The notes: generated from the sequence alone by a model not told the origin. Shown: positions 44,696 through 55,597, counted from the first letter of the stretch. The stretch is 64,000 nt of DNA from Entomoplasma ellychniae (GCF_002930155.1 NZ_PHND01000001.1:62001-126000), one strand, 5' to 3'. Numbers and translations: made by a program.

Positions 44696-44723
44696 ATTCT
44701 ATTCTTTTTTTTTTTTTTTTGTC
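44696..44723 (-). promoter_or_regulatory. Promoter with 14-nt poly(A) spacer tract
   Basis: On the minus strand TTGACA (44723-44718) is followed by a run of As (14 in all at 44705-44718, counting the last A of the -35 box) and TAGAAT (44701-44696). The spacer is 16 bases, 13 of them A. Loss or gain of As would move the two boxes relative to each other. The start codon is about 55 bases downstream. Confidence 0.75.
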
Positions 44724-44773
44724 AAGGCATTTTGGCCAAAAATAAGAACCTTCTGTCGAATTGTAAGTGATAA

Positions 44774-46254
44774 TGTCTCAATGAATTAGAAAGTAGAAAT
44801 GTCCCAAAGCCTTAAAATTATATTTGAGGTGATGAAATGAGAACAGAGGTAAACTATATCAAAAGAAATGCATTCGAATTTATTGAACAAGTAATGAAGG
44901 GCAAGGTTACAAAACAAAAAGCAGCAATCATACTTAATTGCACAATAAGAACGATCAATAGAAAAATAATAAGATATAAACAAAATGGTATAAAAGGTTT
45001 TATTCATAAAAACTGTAATAAAAAATCTAATAAGCAACACCTAATGTTGTAGATAACAAAATTTTAAAACTAAGATATTAAATTTACTATGATTTTAGTT
45101 ATATACATTTTGAGATAAATTAATTTAAGATCAAGATATTAGGATTTCTTATAAAACATTAATTTTTTATTCTTGAAAAACAGTATATTATTTCACCTTT
45201 TTCACATCGTTCAACTAGAAAGAAAATGGCGAAGAAAATTATGGAAGATAAAAACACTGACCAACAAGATTTTAAACAATTTTTAAATGAGAGTATCTTA
45301 GACTCCAAATCTGCTCACCCTTTATAACCAAGAAAAGATTTTTTTGGAAAATGTGTACAAACAGATGCTTCTATTCATAATTGAATTGAAAAGGAAAAAT
45401 AAACACTACATGCTTTTATTGACAATTCAACTGGAATGGTACTTTCTGCTTATTTTGATAAACAAGAGACTTTAACGGCTATTATAGGGCTACAAAACAA
45501 ATGTTTGAGAACTATGGATCACCAAAAGAAGTGCTTACAGACAAAAGAACAGTTTTTTAAAACACAGATCAAAATGATTCTAATACACAATATGGATTTA
45601 TGTGTAATCAATTATGAATAACTTTAACTTGCCCATCAGTGGCTCAAACAAAAGTTAAGATTGAAAGACTATGATGAGGCTTTCAAAAGTGCATTGCTCA
45701 AGAGCTAAGATTAGTTTGCATAAATGATATGAATTTAGCTAACGAATGAATCAAAGAATTTATTCAAAATTATAATGAAAACTATGCATTAAAGTAGACA
45801 AAAAAATTTATTTGTACCTTGAGAAGCCCATGAAGTTGATATGGATTTTGCTCCTTCGACTCATTATAGCAGAAAGGTTTTAAATGGTTTAACCATTAAG
45901 TTTGAAAATAAAAATTATGCAACTTTTGATAAAAATGGCACAAGAGTTAATTCAGCTAAAAAGCAAGATGTAATGATTGTGAAAACTTTCACTGGTGAAA
46001 TATTTGCAAACTATTACACAAACTTTTATTCATTAATAGAAATTGATCAAAAAAATTTGTGTTAATATATAAATATCAAAGTGTCAAAAATTAATAAAAC
46101 TAAAACAAATAGCAATAAATGAAAAAATTTAAACTAAATTTATTATCAAAAAAAGTGGAAAGAACAATGTTCCACTCTTAAATTTAGTATTTAATTTAAC
46201 TTTTTCGCGACATTTATATTTATCTATTGACACATTTCTATTTACCTACTGACA
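44774..46254 (+). mobile_element. Decayed IS1202-type (ISNCY) insertion sequence, copy 1
   Basis: About 1.48 kb bounded by imperfect inverted ends: TGTCTCAATG...TAGAAATGTCC on the left and, reverse complemented, TGTCAGTAGG...TAGAAATGTGTC on the right (46254). The interior holds the broken transposase. The limits are set by eye from the inverted ends; no target duplication was identified. Confidence 0.75.
44837..46065 (+). pseudogene. Broken IS1202-type DDE transposase
   Basis: Intact N-terminal 71 codons (44837-45052) encode a helix-turn-helix: KVTKQKAAIILNCTIRTINR and the linker NGIKGFIHKN. Downstream fragments in changing frames give CVQTDASIHNW (first Asp), HAFIDNSTGMVLSAYFDKQETL-type strands, FENYGSPKEVLTDKR (second Asp), VAQTKVKIERLWW (Glu) and a C-terminal piece (45841-46065). 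This order and wording match ISNCY/IS1202 transposases. At least five stops or frameshifts make it inactive. Confidence 0.85.
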
Positions 46255-46324
46255 TACATTAAGAAAATAAGTTTGAAATAATAAATAATATTGATTTAAA
46301 ACATTTTTATAATATTTTATTTTT

Positions 46325-48002
46325 TTATTTAGTAAAAATTGGTTGTTTGTCTCATTTTATATTTTTGTCATTTCAAAATTCTTCATAATTACTAACTTGA
46401 CTAACATTTCAATTAGTTAAATCTTGATTAAAACTCATTTCTTTTCCATTCGATGATGGTAAATAATCATTTCAAAACATTTGACTCATATCTGTAACTT
46501 TTGATGTATCTCATTTAGATATATCTTGATTAAAAGAAAATGTATTACAAAACATATAGCTCATGTTAGTTACGTTGCTTGTGTTTCATTTAGATATATC
46601 TTGATTAAAAGCAAACGTTTCATTAAACATCTTCTCCATATTGGTTACATTTCTTGTATCTCAAGCTGTATTTTCTCTTCCATTTTGATCTTTTACATTT
46701 TTAGTAGAGATATCTTGGTTAAAATTTGAAGCATCTCTAAACATTCATGACATATCTGTAACTTTTGATGTATCTCAATTTGAAATATCTCCATTGAAAG
46801 ATGAGGCACTATTAAACATATGGGAGATATTAGTCACTTTTGATGTATCTCAATTATTTAAATCTTGATTAAAATTAGAGGCATATTGAAGTATCCCTGC
46901 CATATTAGTAACATTACTTGTATCTCAATTTGATATATAATTATTAAATTTTGTAGCACTGCCAAACATTAAATACATATTAGTCACTTTTGAAGTGTCT
47001 CAATTATTTAAATCTTGATTAAAATTTGAAGCACCATTAAACGTTTCTTCCATACTAGTAACATTACTTGTATCTCAATTGCTTATCCCTTTAATTGAAT
47101 TTAATGAAGAATTTGCAAAACAAGCTTTCAATGAAGTTATTTCCTTAGGCAATGTGCTTGGTAATGATTTTACAGTTTTCAAATTTTGAATTGTAGAACC
47201 ATCTGTTTTAAATCCAATTTTATATATTTCAACTGCATTTAAATTTAAAAAATTCATCTCACTAGTTTCTAATAAACTGCCATTTTGATCTTGATAAACA
47301 GTAATATTATCTGCTAATGATTCACCAGAAATAATTGATGTGACTAATTCAATTGAGCCATTATACTTATAATTATTATTAACTTCACCTTTACCTGTAA
47401 AAGTGTATTTTATTTGATTAACTGTTGTTGTTTGATTTTTTAAAGGTTCTAATTCTGCTTTTGCAACTTCAATTCCACCAGCAACATCGATATTAGCAGT
47501 AATTATAGCTTGATTTAATTCTTCAATACTTCATTCGCCATTAGTTTTTGAATCTAAAATATTTTGTAATTCTTCTTCAACTTCAGAAATATTTTGTGTT
47601 GTATCGTTAACTTCATCTCACTCATGAATTAAATTAATAGAACCAGTGTATTTATAAGCATTTTCAAAAGTTCCATTACCAGTAAAAGTGTAAGTATCTT
47701 TATGATAATCACGTTTATTTTCAAAGTTTTGTGATTTTTCACCAGCAGTAACATTGATTCCACCACCAACATCAATGTTGGCAGTAATTATAGCTTGATT
47801 TAATTCTTCAGCACTTCATTCGCTTTTAGTTTTTGAATTTAAAATATTTTGTAATTTATCTTTGATTAATGAAATATTTTGTTTTTTCTCACTAACAATT
47901 GGTTTTTCATTTTTTATTCATAACATAAATTACAGGTCCAGCAATTACAACTGTAACCAATAAAGATGATATTATTGCAAATAATATTTTTTTCTTTTTC
48001 AT
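46325..48002 (-). pseudogene. DUF285 surface protein with a one-base frameshift (phase-off or broken)
   Basis: Paralogue of the gene at 48135, about 558 residues if restored. ATG 48002 starts a signal anchor (KKKKILFAIISSLLVTVVIAG); after about 30 codons the frame meets TAG. With one A fewer in the six-A run at 47910-47915 (minus strand) the frame continues as NKNEKPIVSEKK into two copies of the 95-residue repeat and then about a dozen DUF285 units (pattern W-N/D-T-S-x-V-T-x-M-x-x-M-F, FNQDIS) to TAA at 46325. The rest of the gene is intact, so the defect is recent, reversible, or a sequencing error. Confidence 0.8.
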
Positions 48003-48134
48003 TTTTTACTTTCAACTTTAACAAACTTAACTAATATTATTACAAAAAAAACAATACATTAAGAAAGTAAGTTTGAAATCACAAATAATATTGATTTTAA
48101 ACTTATTTCTAATATTGTATTTTTAATTAACTTT

Positions 48135-51100
48135 TTATTTAGTAAAAATTGGTTGCTTGTCTCATTTTATATTTTTGTCATTTCAAAATTCTGTATAAAC
48201 ACTAACTTGACTAACATTTCAATTAGTTAAATCTTGATTAAAACTCATTTCTTTACCATTAAATGAAGGGTAACGATCATTTCAAAACATTTGAGTCATA
48301 TCTGTAACTTTTGATGTATCTCAAGCTGTATATTCTTCACCATTTTGATCTTTTACTTTTTTAGTAGATATGTCTTGATTAAATGAAAATGCATTGCAAA
48401 ACATATAGGACATATCTGTAACTTTTGATGTATCTCATTTAGATATATCTTGATTAAAACTTGATGCACCCTGAAGCATTGCCTTCATGTTAGTAACATT
48501 GCTTGTATTTCATTTTGAAATATCTTGATTGAATGACATTAATTCTGAATTCGAAATTGTTGCAAGCATATATGACATATCTGTAACTTTTGATGTATCT
48601 CAAGCTGTATATTTTTTACCTTTTTCATCATTTACTTTTTTAGTAGATATGTCTTGATTAAATGAAAATGCATTGCAAAACATATGGTTCATCTTAGTAA
48701 CATTGCTTGTATTTCATTTTGAGATATCACTATTAAAATATGAAGCGTTTTGAAACATTCCTGACATATCTGTAACTTTTGATGTATCTCATTTAGATAT
48801 ATCTTGATTAAAAGGCATTGTTATTGTCTCTAAATTTGATGCAAACATCAAAGACATATTTTCAACATTGCCTGTATTTCATTTTGAAATATCTTGATTA
48901 AATGAAAATGCTTTGTAAAACATATAGGACATATCAGTAACTTTTGATGTATTTCAATTTGATATATCACCATTAAAATTTGAAGCACTATTAAACGTTT
49001 CTTCCATACTAGTAATATTTGATGTATCTCAATTGCTTATCCCTTTAATTGAATTTAATGAAGAATTTGCAAAACAAGCTTTCAATGAAGTTATTTCCTT
49101 AGGCAATGTGCTTGGTAATGATTTTACAGTTTTCAAATTTTGAATTGTAGAACCATCTGAATTAAATCCAATTTTATATATTTCAACTGCATTTAAATTT
49201 AAAAAATTCATCTCACTAGTTTCTAATAAACTGCCATTTTGATCTTGATAAACAGTAATATTATCTGCTAATGATTCACCAGAAATAATTGATGTGACTA
49301 ATTCAATTGAGCCATTATACTTATAATTATTATTAACTTCACCTTTACCTGTAAAAGTGTATTTTATTTGATTAACTGTTGTTGTTTCATTTTTTAAAGG
49401 TTCTAATTCTGCTTTTGCAACTTCAATTCCACCAGCAACATCGATATTAGCAGTAATTATAGCTTGATTTAATTCTTCAATACTTCATTCTTGATTAGTT
49501 TTTGAATCTAAAATATTTTGCAATTTATCTTCAACTTTAGAAATATTTTGTGTTGTATCGTTTTTTTCATTTCACTCATGAGTTAAACTAATAGAATTAT
49601 TGTATTTATAATTATTCTCAGAAGTTCCATTACCAGTAAATACATAAGTATCTTTATGATAATCACGTTTATTTTCAAAGTTTTGTGATTTTTCACCAGC
49701 AGTAATGGTGATTCCACCAGCAACATCGATATTAGCAGTAATTATAGCTTGATTTAATTCTTCAATACTTCATTCTTGATTAGTTTTTGAATCTAAAATA
49801 TTTTGCAATTTATCTTCAACTTTAGAAATATTTTGTGTTGTATCGTTTTTTTCATTTCACTCATGAGTTAAACTAATAGAATTATTGTATTTATAATTAT
49901 TCTCAGAAGTTCCATTACCAGTAAATACATAAGTATCTTTATGATAATCACGTTTATTTTCAAAGTTTTGTGATTTTTCACCAGCAGTAATGGTGATTCC
50001 ACCAGCAACATCGATATTAGCAGTAATTATAGCTTGATTTAATTCTTCAATACTTCATTCTTGATTAGTTTTTGAATCTAAAATATTTTGCAATTTATCT
50101 TCAACTTTAGAAATATTTTGTGTTGTATCGTTTTTTTCATTTCACTCATGAGTTAAACTAATAGAATTATTGTATTTATAATTATTCTCAGAAGTTCCAT
50201 TACCAGTAAATACATAAGTATCTTTATGATAATCACGTTTATTTTCAAAGTTTTGTGATTTTTCACCAGCAGTAATGGTGATTCCGCCAGCAACATCTAT
50301 ATTAGCAGTAATTATAGCTTGATTTAATTCTTCAATACTTCATTCTTGATTAGTTTTTGAATCTAAAATATTTTGCAATTTATCTTCAACTTTAGAAATA
50401 TTTTGTGTTGTATCGTTTTTTTCATTTCACTCATGAGTTAAACTAATAGAATTATTGTATTTATAATTATTCTCAGAAGTTCCATTACCAGTAAATACAT
50501 AAGTATCTTTATGATAATCACGTTTATTTTCAAAGTTTTGTGATTTTTCACCAGCAGTAATGGTGATTCCGCCAGCAACATCGATATTAGCAGTAATTAT
50601 AGCTTGATTTAATTCTTCAATACTTCATTCTTGATTAGTTTTTGAATCTAAAATATTTTGCAATTTATCTTCAACTTTAGAAATATTTTGTGTTGTATCG
50701 TTTTTTTCATTTCACTCATGAGTTAAACTAATAGAATTATTGTATTTATAATTATTCTCAGAAGTTCCATTACCAGTAAATACATAAGTATCTTTATGAT
50801 AATCACGTTTATTTTCAAAGTTTTGTGATTTTTCACCAGCAGTAATGGTGATTCCGCCAGCAACATCGATATTAGCAGTAATTATAGCTTGATTTAATTC
50901 TTCAATACTTCATTCTTGATTAGTTTTTGAATCTAAAATATTTTGCAATTTATCTTCAACTTTAGAAATATTTTGTGTTGTATCGTTTTTTTCATTTCAC
51001 TCATGAGTTAAACTAATAGAATTATTGTATTTATAATTATTCTCAGAAGTTCCATTACCAGTAAATACATAAGTATCTTTATGATAATCACGTTTATTTT

Positions 51101-51374
51101 CAAAGTTTTGTGATTTTTCACCAGCAGTAATGGTGATTCCACCAGCAACATCGATATTAGCAGTAATTATAGCTTGATTTAATTCTTCAATACTTCATTC
51201 TTGATTAGTTTTTGAATCTAAAATATTTTGCAATTTATCTTCAACTTTAGAAACATGTTTTTTCTCACTAACAATTGTTTTCTGTTTGTTATTAAAAATA
51301 ATAAATAATGATCCAGCTATTGTGGTTGTCACCAATAAAGACGATATTATTTCAAATAATATTTTTTTTTTCAT
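48135..51374 (-). CDS. DUF285-type anchored surface protein with 95-residue repeats
   Basis: 1079 residues from ATG 51374 (weak ribosome site GGGGG; an alternative TTG lies at 51386). A hydrophobic N-terminal segment without lipobox Cys anchors the chain. Seven copies of a 95-residue unit follow (NILDSKTNQEWSIEELNQ, IITANIDVAGGITITAGEK, DTYVFTGNGTSENNYKYN, ISLTHEWNEKNDTTQNIS), six almost identical. A divergent copy leads to about 15 DUF285 units (SNWDTSKVTDMSYMF, SFNQDISKW). DUF285 repeats form beta-solenoid, leucine-rich-like stacks in BspA-like surface proteins of mycoplasmas and are linked to adhesion. Promoter TTGATT-16-TATAAT (51432-51405). Confidence 0.88.
49206..51260 (-). repeat. 285-bp near-perfect in-frame tandem repeats
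   Basis: The sequence TTGATTAGTTTTTGAATC recurs at 49491, 49776, 50061, 50346, 50631, 50916 and 51201, exactly 285 bases apart (95 codons). Copies differ by one or two bases, for example ATTCCACCAG versus ATTCCGCCAG and ACATCGATAT versus ACATCTATAT. Confidence 0.95.
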
Positions 51375-51476
51375 TTTTGCCCCCAAGGTTAAATCACTAA
51401 ATAAATTATAACAATATAATAAAAAAAATCAAAACATTTCATGTATGTTGTCAACTTGTGTAATCGTAAGTTACTT

Positions 51477-52600
51477 TGTCTGTTCAATTGGTAAGTAGAA
51501 ATGCCCAAAACCCTTTCAATTAAATTGGGGTGGATATGAGAACAGAGGTAAACTATACGGAAAGAAATGTATTGAAGTTATTCAATAAGTAAAAAAATAA
51601 AATAAATAAATCTAATGTAGCAGCAGTGGAACAGCGAACAACATTTAAATCAACATAAAGTTTGAAAAATATAAAAAAAGAAGGTTTAAAAGGTTTTATG
51701 CATAAACACTTTAACAGGTATTCTAATCAAAAACATCAAAAGGTATAGTAATAAAATATTAATTTTAAGACACAAGTTTTATCACAATTTTAGCTATATT
51801 CATTTTTCAAAAAAAGTAAAGAAAAAAAGTTAAAGTTAAAGACTTTTTGACTGAAATAAAACTAGATAAAAAAAGAAGGAATTAGTTTAAACCATGAAAA
51901 GCTTATTTTGGAGAATATATGTACAAACTGATGTTTTAATTCATAATGATTTGAAATTGAAAAATAAGGTCGCATGCTTATATCGATGATTTAACCTAAG
52001 TGTTTATTTGGATAAGCAAGGGACTTTATATGGCTTATTACAATGAGCAAAATAATCATTAAAATAAAAAACAGCAAAAGAAATATTACTCACAAGATAT
52101 TTGACTTTTATTCGCCAAAAAAAGGTGGAGATTATAATGATGCAAATAACAAATATAGGTTTATGTGTAATCAATATAGCAATAAAACTTTCTTGCACGT
52201 CTATCGCACAACAAAAGGTAAAATCTAAAAAGTATGAGATAGATTTTAAAAGTGAATTCTTTAAGAATTGAAATTAATATGCATTGATAATTTAGTTTTA
52301 GTAAATGATTATATAGAAGAATTTACTAAAAATTATAATCAAAAAATGCCTTAAAAGTTGATGAAAGTAAAATACTGTATCCCTTGAGATCTCACGAGTA
52401 GATATCAATGTTGCTTTATCAACAAATTACACTAATAGATAGAAAGATTTTGAATGACTTAGCGTTAAATTTGAAAATAAAAATTATAAAATAAGAAATA
52501 CAAAAACAAAATTTGTAATTAGGAAAAATGGTAAAATTAAGATTAAAAAGTACTGGAAAAAAGAACGTTTTTTACAGAATTTTAGCAGATTTTCGTGTTA
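51477..52600 (+). mobile_element. Heavily decayed IS1202-type element, copy 2
   Basis: The left end (TGTCTGTTCAATTGG...TAGAAATGCCC) matches copy 1. Next comes GAGAACAGAGGTAAACTATA as in copy 1's transposase start (ATG at 51536), then fragments KEGLKGFMHKH, YVQTDVLIHN, LYVYLDKQGTL-like and KFENKNYK in order, each followed by stops. It is more degraded than copy 1. The right end is not resolved; 52600 is approximate. Confidence 0.7.
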
Positions 52601-53372
52601 ACCATCATGACAAATAAATTGAATTAGTTGGAACTTTTGATGTATTAAAAGGTGAAGTTAAAATTGGTTAAGAATTAGCATTGAAATGATTAAACAAAGG
52701 CTCAACCACAGTTACAATTCGTAACTTATTTTAAAATAAGGAATTATGAAATCTTCACATGAAAAAATAAAATTTTTATTAAGTAAACCAAAAGTTGAAA
52801 ATAAGTTTAAAGAACCTTTTAAAAAACCCTAGCAAAAACCAAAAAAGTCCTTTCTGATCAATAAATAGAAAAAGCTAATTAATAAATTTACATACAGTAA
52901 TTAAAATCGAATAGGTTGTTAATACTTTTGGAACTAATAGTTATGGAAAATTAGAATTATTAGAAATCTTAGAACTAATTAATTCAGATTTTAAATTATT
53001 ATTTATAAAAAATTTATAGTGCTTTGATGCCATTAGAGGCCGAAGATGTTCCAGTCAAAAGCCAGACTTTAATGTTGAATTTAAACAATATGATAGTATC
53101 AAGTATTAAAGTTAAAAGAAAAAGAGGCTTATCTTGATGATAATAAATTTTTAAAGTAATAATTACTTATTTAAATTATCAGGTAAATTATCAAATAAGT
53201 TGTTTAAGTTTAAATGAAATTGGTAGAATTATAGAGCAAATCAAAAATAATGATTATGCAATTATTTAAGTTATTTTCACTAGTTGTCTAAATAGTTTTT
53301 GAGTTCCTTTGACTGGTGATTATTTAAAAAATATTGATGAAGGTTAAAAATGATTTATTTACGAAATATTGT
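52601..53372 (+). other. Decayed coding remnants, origin unclear
   Basis: Short coding-like pieces in changing frames, such as VVNTFGTNSYGKLELLEIL (about 52915-52970) and SLNEIGRIIEQIKNNDYAI (about 53205-53265), interrupted by many stops. The last piece has the flavour of a tyrosine recombinase core, but this is a guess. No intact gene is present. Confidence 0.45.
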
Positions 53373-53440
53373 GAGTAAGTTGAGCTTGGTGGGTTTGCAT
53401 TAAAACTGACACCCAAATAGAACTTACTCCTCCCTTTTTT
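53373..53440 (+). repeat. Long interrupted hairpin followed by T run
   Basis: GAGTAAGTT (53373-53381) pairs exactly with AACTTACTC (53421-53429), and inside it TGGGT (53390-53394) with ACCCA (53411-53415), separated by internal loops. CTCCCTTTTTT follows. It could be a terminator, the end of a lost mobile element, or a structured RNA. Confidence 0.55.
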
Positions 53441-53571
53441 AATTTTTTCGAATTAAAAACACATGTTTTATAATACTATATATTTTTTAACAATTATAAA
53501 AAGTTTTTTATTTTAAATCCCTTATTTAAATTTAAACTTACTTTTTTGTTATTATCACAAAACACACTTTT

Positions 53572-53580
53572 TTGTTTATA
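53572..53580 (+). promoter_or_regulatory. Probable -10 region of ffh
   Basis: TTTATAATT lies about 30 bases before the ffh start, after a T-rich stretch. No convincing -35. Confidence 0.4.
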
Positions 53581-53608
53581 ATTAAAAAAGATAAATTGGA
53601 GGTATCAA

Positions 53609-54952
53609 ATGGGATTTGGAGATTTTCTAGCAAAACGCATGAAGCGTTCAATGGAGAAAAATATAGCAAAATCTACATTGAATCAAGAAAACATTCAAGA
53701 AACATTACGCGAAATACGATTAGCTTTGTTAGAAGCTGATGTTAATATTGATGTTGCAAAAGAATTAATTAGTAAAATTAAGGAAAAAGCCATTGGTGGT
53801 TATATTGAGGAAGGTGCATCTTCTCAACAACAACTTTTAAAAATAGTGCATAGTGAATTAATGGACATCTTAGGGAAAGAAGTTGCTCCTTTAAACTTAT
53901 CAAAAAAACCAACAATAATTATGATGGTTGGTTTACAAGGTTCTGGAAAAACTACGTCCGCAAGCAAACTTGCTTATTACTTATCAAAAAAACAAGCAAA
54001 AAAACCCTTATTAGTAGGATTAGATATTTATAGACCAGGGGCTATTGATCAATTAGTTGAATTGGGTAAAAAAATAAATATCCCTGTTTTTGAAAAACAA
54101 AAACAAAATCCTTTAAAAACTGCTAAACAAGCAATTGAGTTTGCTGAAAAAAATAATCATGATTTAATAATTTTAGATACAGCTGGTCGTTTACAAATTG
54201 ATAAAGAATTAATGAATGAGTTAAATGATTTAAGAAAAACTACATCACCTCAAGAAATTTTATTAGTAGTTGATGGTATGGTTGGACAAGAAATTATTAA
54301 CGTAACTAATGAATTTAATAATCAGTTAAAACTAACAGGAGTTATTGTTACTAAACTTGACGGAGATGCTCGTGGAGGAGCAACTCTATCAATCAGACAT
54401 ATGACAAAACTACCAATTAAATTTATTGGTGAAGGTGAAGGTTTTGCTGCATTAGCACCGTTCTATCCAAAACGTATGGCTGATCGTATTCTTGGGATGG
54501 GTGATATTGAAACTTTATTTGAAAAAGTAGTTGAAAATGTTGATGAACGTTCAATACAAAAAACAATGAAACGTATGTTCATGGGTCAATTTGATTTAGA
54601 AGATTTAAGAAACCAATTAGTTCAAGTATCTAAAATGGGTAACATTGGTGGTTTAATGAAAATGATTCCCGGTGCTAAGATTTCAGAAAATCAAATAGAA
54701 GAATCACAAAGAAAATTAGTTGTGTTTTCAATTTTAATGAGTTCAATGACTTTAAAAGAGAGAAGAGAACCAAAACTTTTAAAATCACTTTCTAGAAAAT
54801 CAAGAATTATTAGTGGTTCTGGTAGATCTGAAAAAGAATTAAATGAGTTAATTAATTCATTTGAAAAAGGAAAAAAACAAGTTCTTGAAATGGGAAAACA
54901 AATGAAAAGTGGTCGTATGCCAAATTTTGGTGGTAAAGGATTTGGTTTTTAA
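53609..54952 (+). CDS. ffh: Signal recognition particle GTPase Ffh
   Basis: 447 residues. N domain (1-90), GTPase G domain with P-loop GLQGSGKTTSASKLA (about 108), DTAGRLQID (about 190), TKLDGDARGG (about 248), and a Met-rich M domain (from about 330, with MKMIPG and many Met) that binds signal peptides and SRP RNA. It targets membrane and secreted proteins, including the surface proteins nearby. Ribosome site TTGGAGG. Contains no TGA-coded Trp, so the frame is open in any code. Confidence 0.98.
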   Translation: MGFGDFLAKRMKRSMEKNIAKSTLNQENIQETLREIRLALLEADVNIDVAKELISKIKEKAIGGYIEEGASSQQQLLKIVHSELMDILGKEVAPLNLSKKPTIIMMVGLQGSGKTTSASKLAYYLSKKQAKKPLLVGLDIYRPGAIDQLVELGKKINIPVFEKQKQNPLKTAKQAIEFAEKNNHDLIILDTAGRLQIDKELMNELNDLRKTTSPQEILLVVDGMVGQEIINVTNEFNNQLKLTGVIVTKLDGDARGGATLSIRHMTKLPIKFIGEGEGFAALAPFYPKRMADRILGMGDIETLFEKVVENVDERSIQKTMKRMFMGQFDLEDLRNQLVQVSKMGNIGGLMKMIPGAKISENQIEESQRKLVVFSILMSSMTLKERREPKLLKSLSRKSRIISGSGRSEKELNELINSFEKGKKQVLEMGKQMKSGRMPNFGGKGFGF

Positions 54953-54955
54953 TAC

Positions 54956-55423
54956 ATGGATATTAAAATATTATGCTTTGGAAGTTTAGACAAAGATTTT
55001 TTTATAAAATCTTTTAACGAATATCAAAGTAGAATAAAAAATTATTCAAAATTTGAAGTTATTGAATTAAAAGAAGAATTTAATAAAGAAGATGAAAATA
55101 ATAAAATTATTAATTCAAAGGCCATTTTAGAGAAACTTAAAAGTTATTCTGAATATGAAATCATTTGCTTAAACGTTAATTCAAAAATTATTAGTAGTGA
55201 AGAATTAGCTAATATAATTAAAACTAATAAAAACTTTAAAAAAGCTAAATTATTATTTTTAATTGGTCCAAGTGATGGTTTTTCTAAAGAATTATTGGAG
55301 CAAAAATTCACAAAAATATCTTTAGGAAATATTACATTACCATATCAATTATTTAGAATAATTCTTGCAGAACAAATATATAGAAGCTTCAAAATTATTA
55401 AAAATGAAAAATATCACAAGTAA
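54956..55423 (+). CDS. rlmH: 23S rRNA pseudouridine-1915 N3-methyltransferase RlmH
   Basis: 155 residues of the SPOUT fold, the family's typical length. LFLIGPSDGFS and the C-terminal ISLGNITLPYQLFRIILAEQIYRSFKI with final KYHK are the SAM-binding knot motifs of RlmH, which methylates pseudouridine 1915 on assembled ribosomes. Starts three bases after the ffh stop with no separate ribosome site of note, so it is translated after ffh. Confidence 0.93.
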   Translation: MDIKILCFGSLDKDFFIKSFNEYQSRIKNYSKFEVIELKEEFNKEDENNKIINSKAILEKLKSYSEYEIICLNVNSKIISSEELANIIKTNKNFKKAKLLFLIGPSDGFSKELLEQKFTKISLGNITLPYQLFRIILAEQIYRSFKIIKNEKYHK

Positions 55424-55449
55424 TTACAAATAAATTGACACTTAATTGT

Positions 55450-55455
55450 TATAAT
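55450..55455 (+). promoter_or_regulatory. -10 box of tRNA-Ser (GCU)
   Basis: TATAAT 16 bases before the tRNA. A TTGACA (55435-55440) lies only nine bases upstream, too close to act as its -35 box. Confidence 0.5.
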
Positions 55456-55471
55456 ATTTAAGTGTTTTCAC

Positions 55472-55561
55472 GGGTTAATACTCAAGTTGGTGAAGAGGAC
55501 ACCCTGCTAAGGTGTTAGGTCGGTTTCCGGCGCGAGAGTTCGAGTCTCTCTTAACCCGCCA
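55472..55561 (+). tRNA. tRNA-Ser (GCU)
   Basis: 90-base class II tRNA with a long variable arm, acceptor GGGTTAA / TTAACCC, anticodon GCT in loop CTGCTAA, discriminator G and encoded CCA. Confidence 0.97.
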
Positions 55562-55574
55562 GTTTTAAAAAAAT

Positions 55575-55597
55575 AACTACCTTAAGGGTAGTTTTTT
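55575..55597 (+). terminator. Terminator after tRNA-Ser
   Basis: AACTACC / GGTAGTT hairpin with a five-base loop and T run. Confidence 0.88.

Noticed and set aside
42829-51260. Regular repeats considered as a CRISPR array
   Set aside because: Units are 246 and 285 bp, in frame inside long genes, with no short repeat-spacer alternation and no cas genes.
51477-52740. ORFs 52004-52198 (minus) and 52043-52228 (plus) as real genes
   Set aside because: They overlap each other within the decayed insertion sequence copy and lack ribosome sites and family features.
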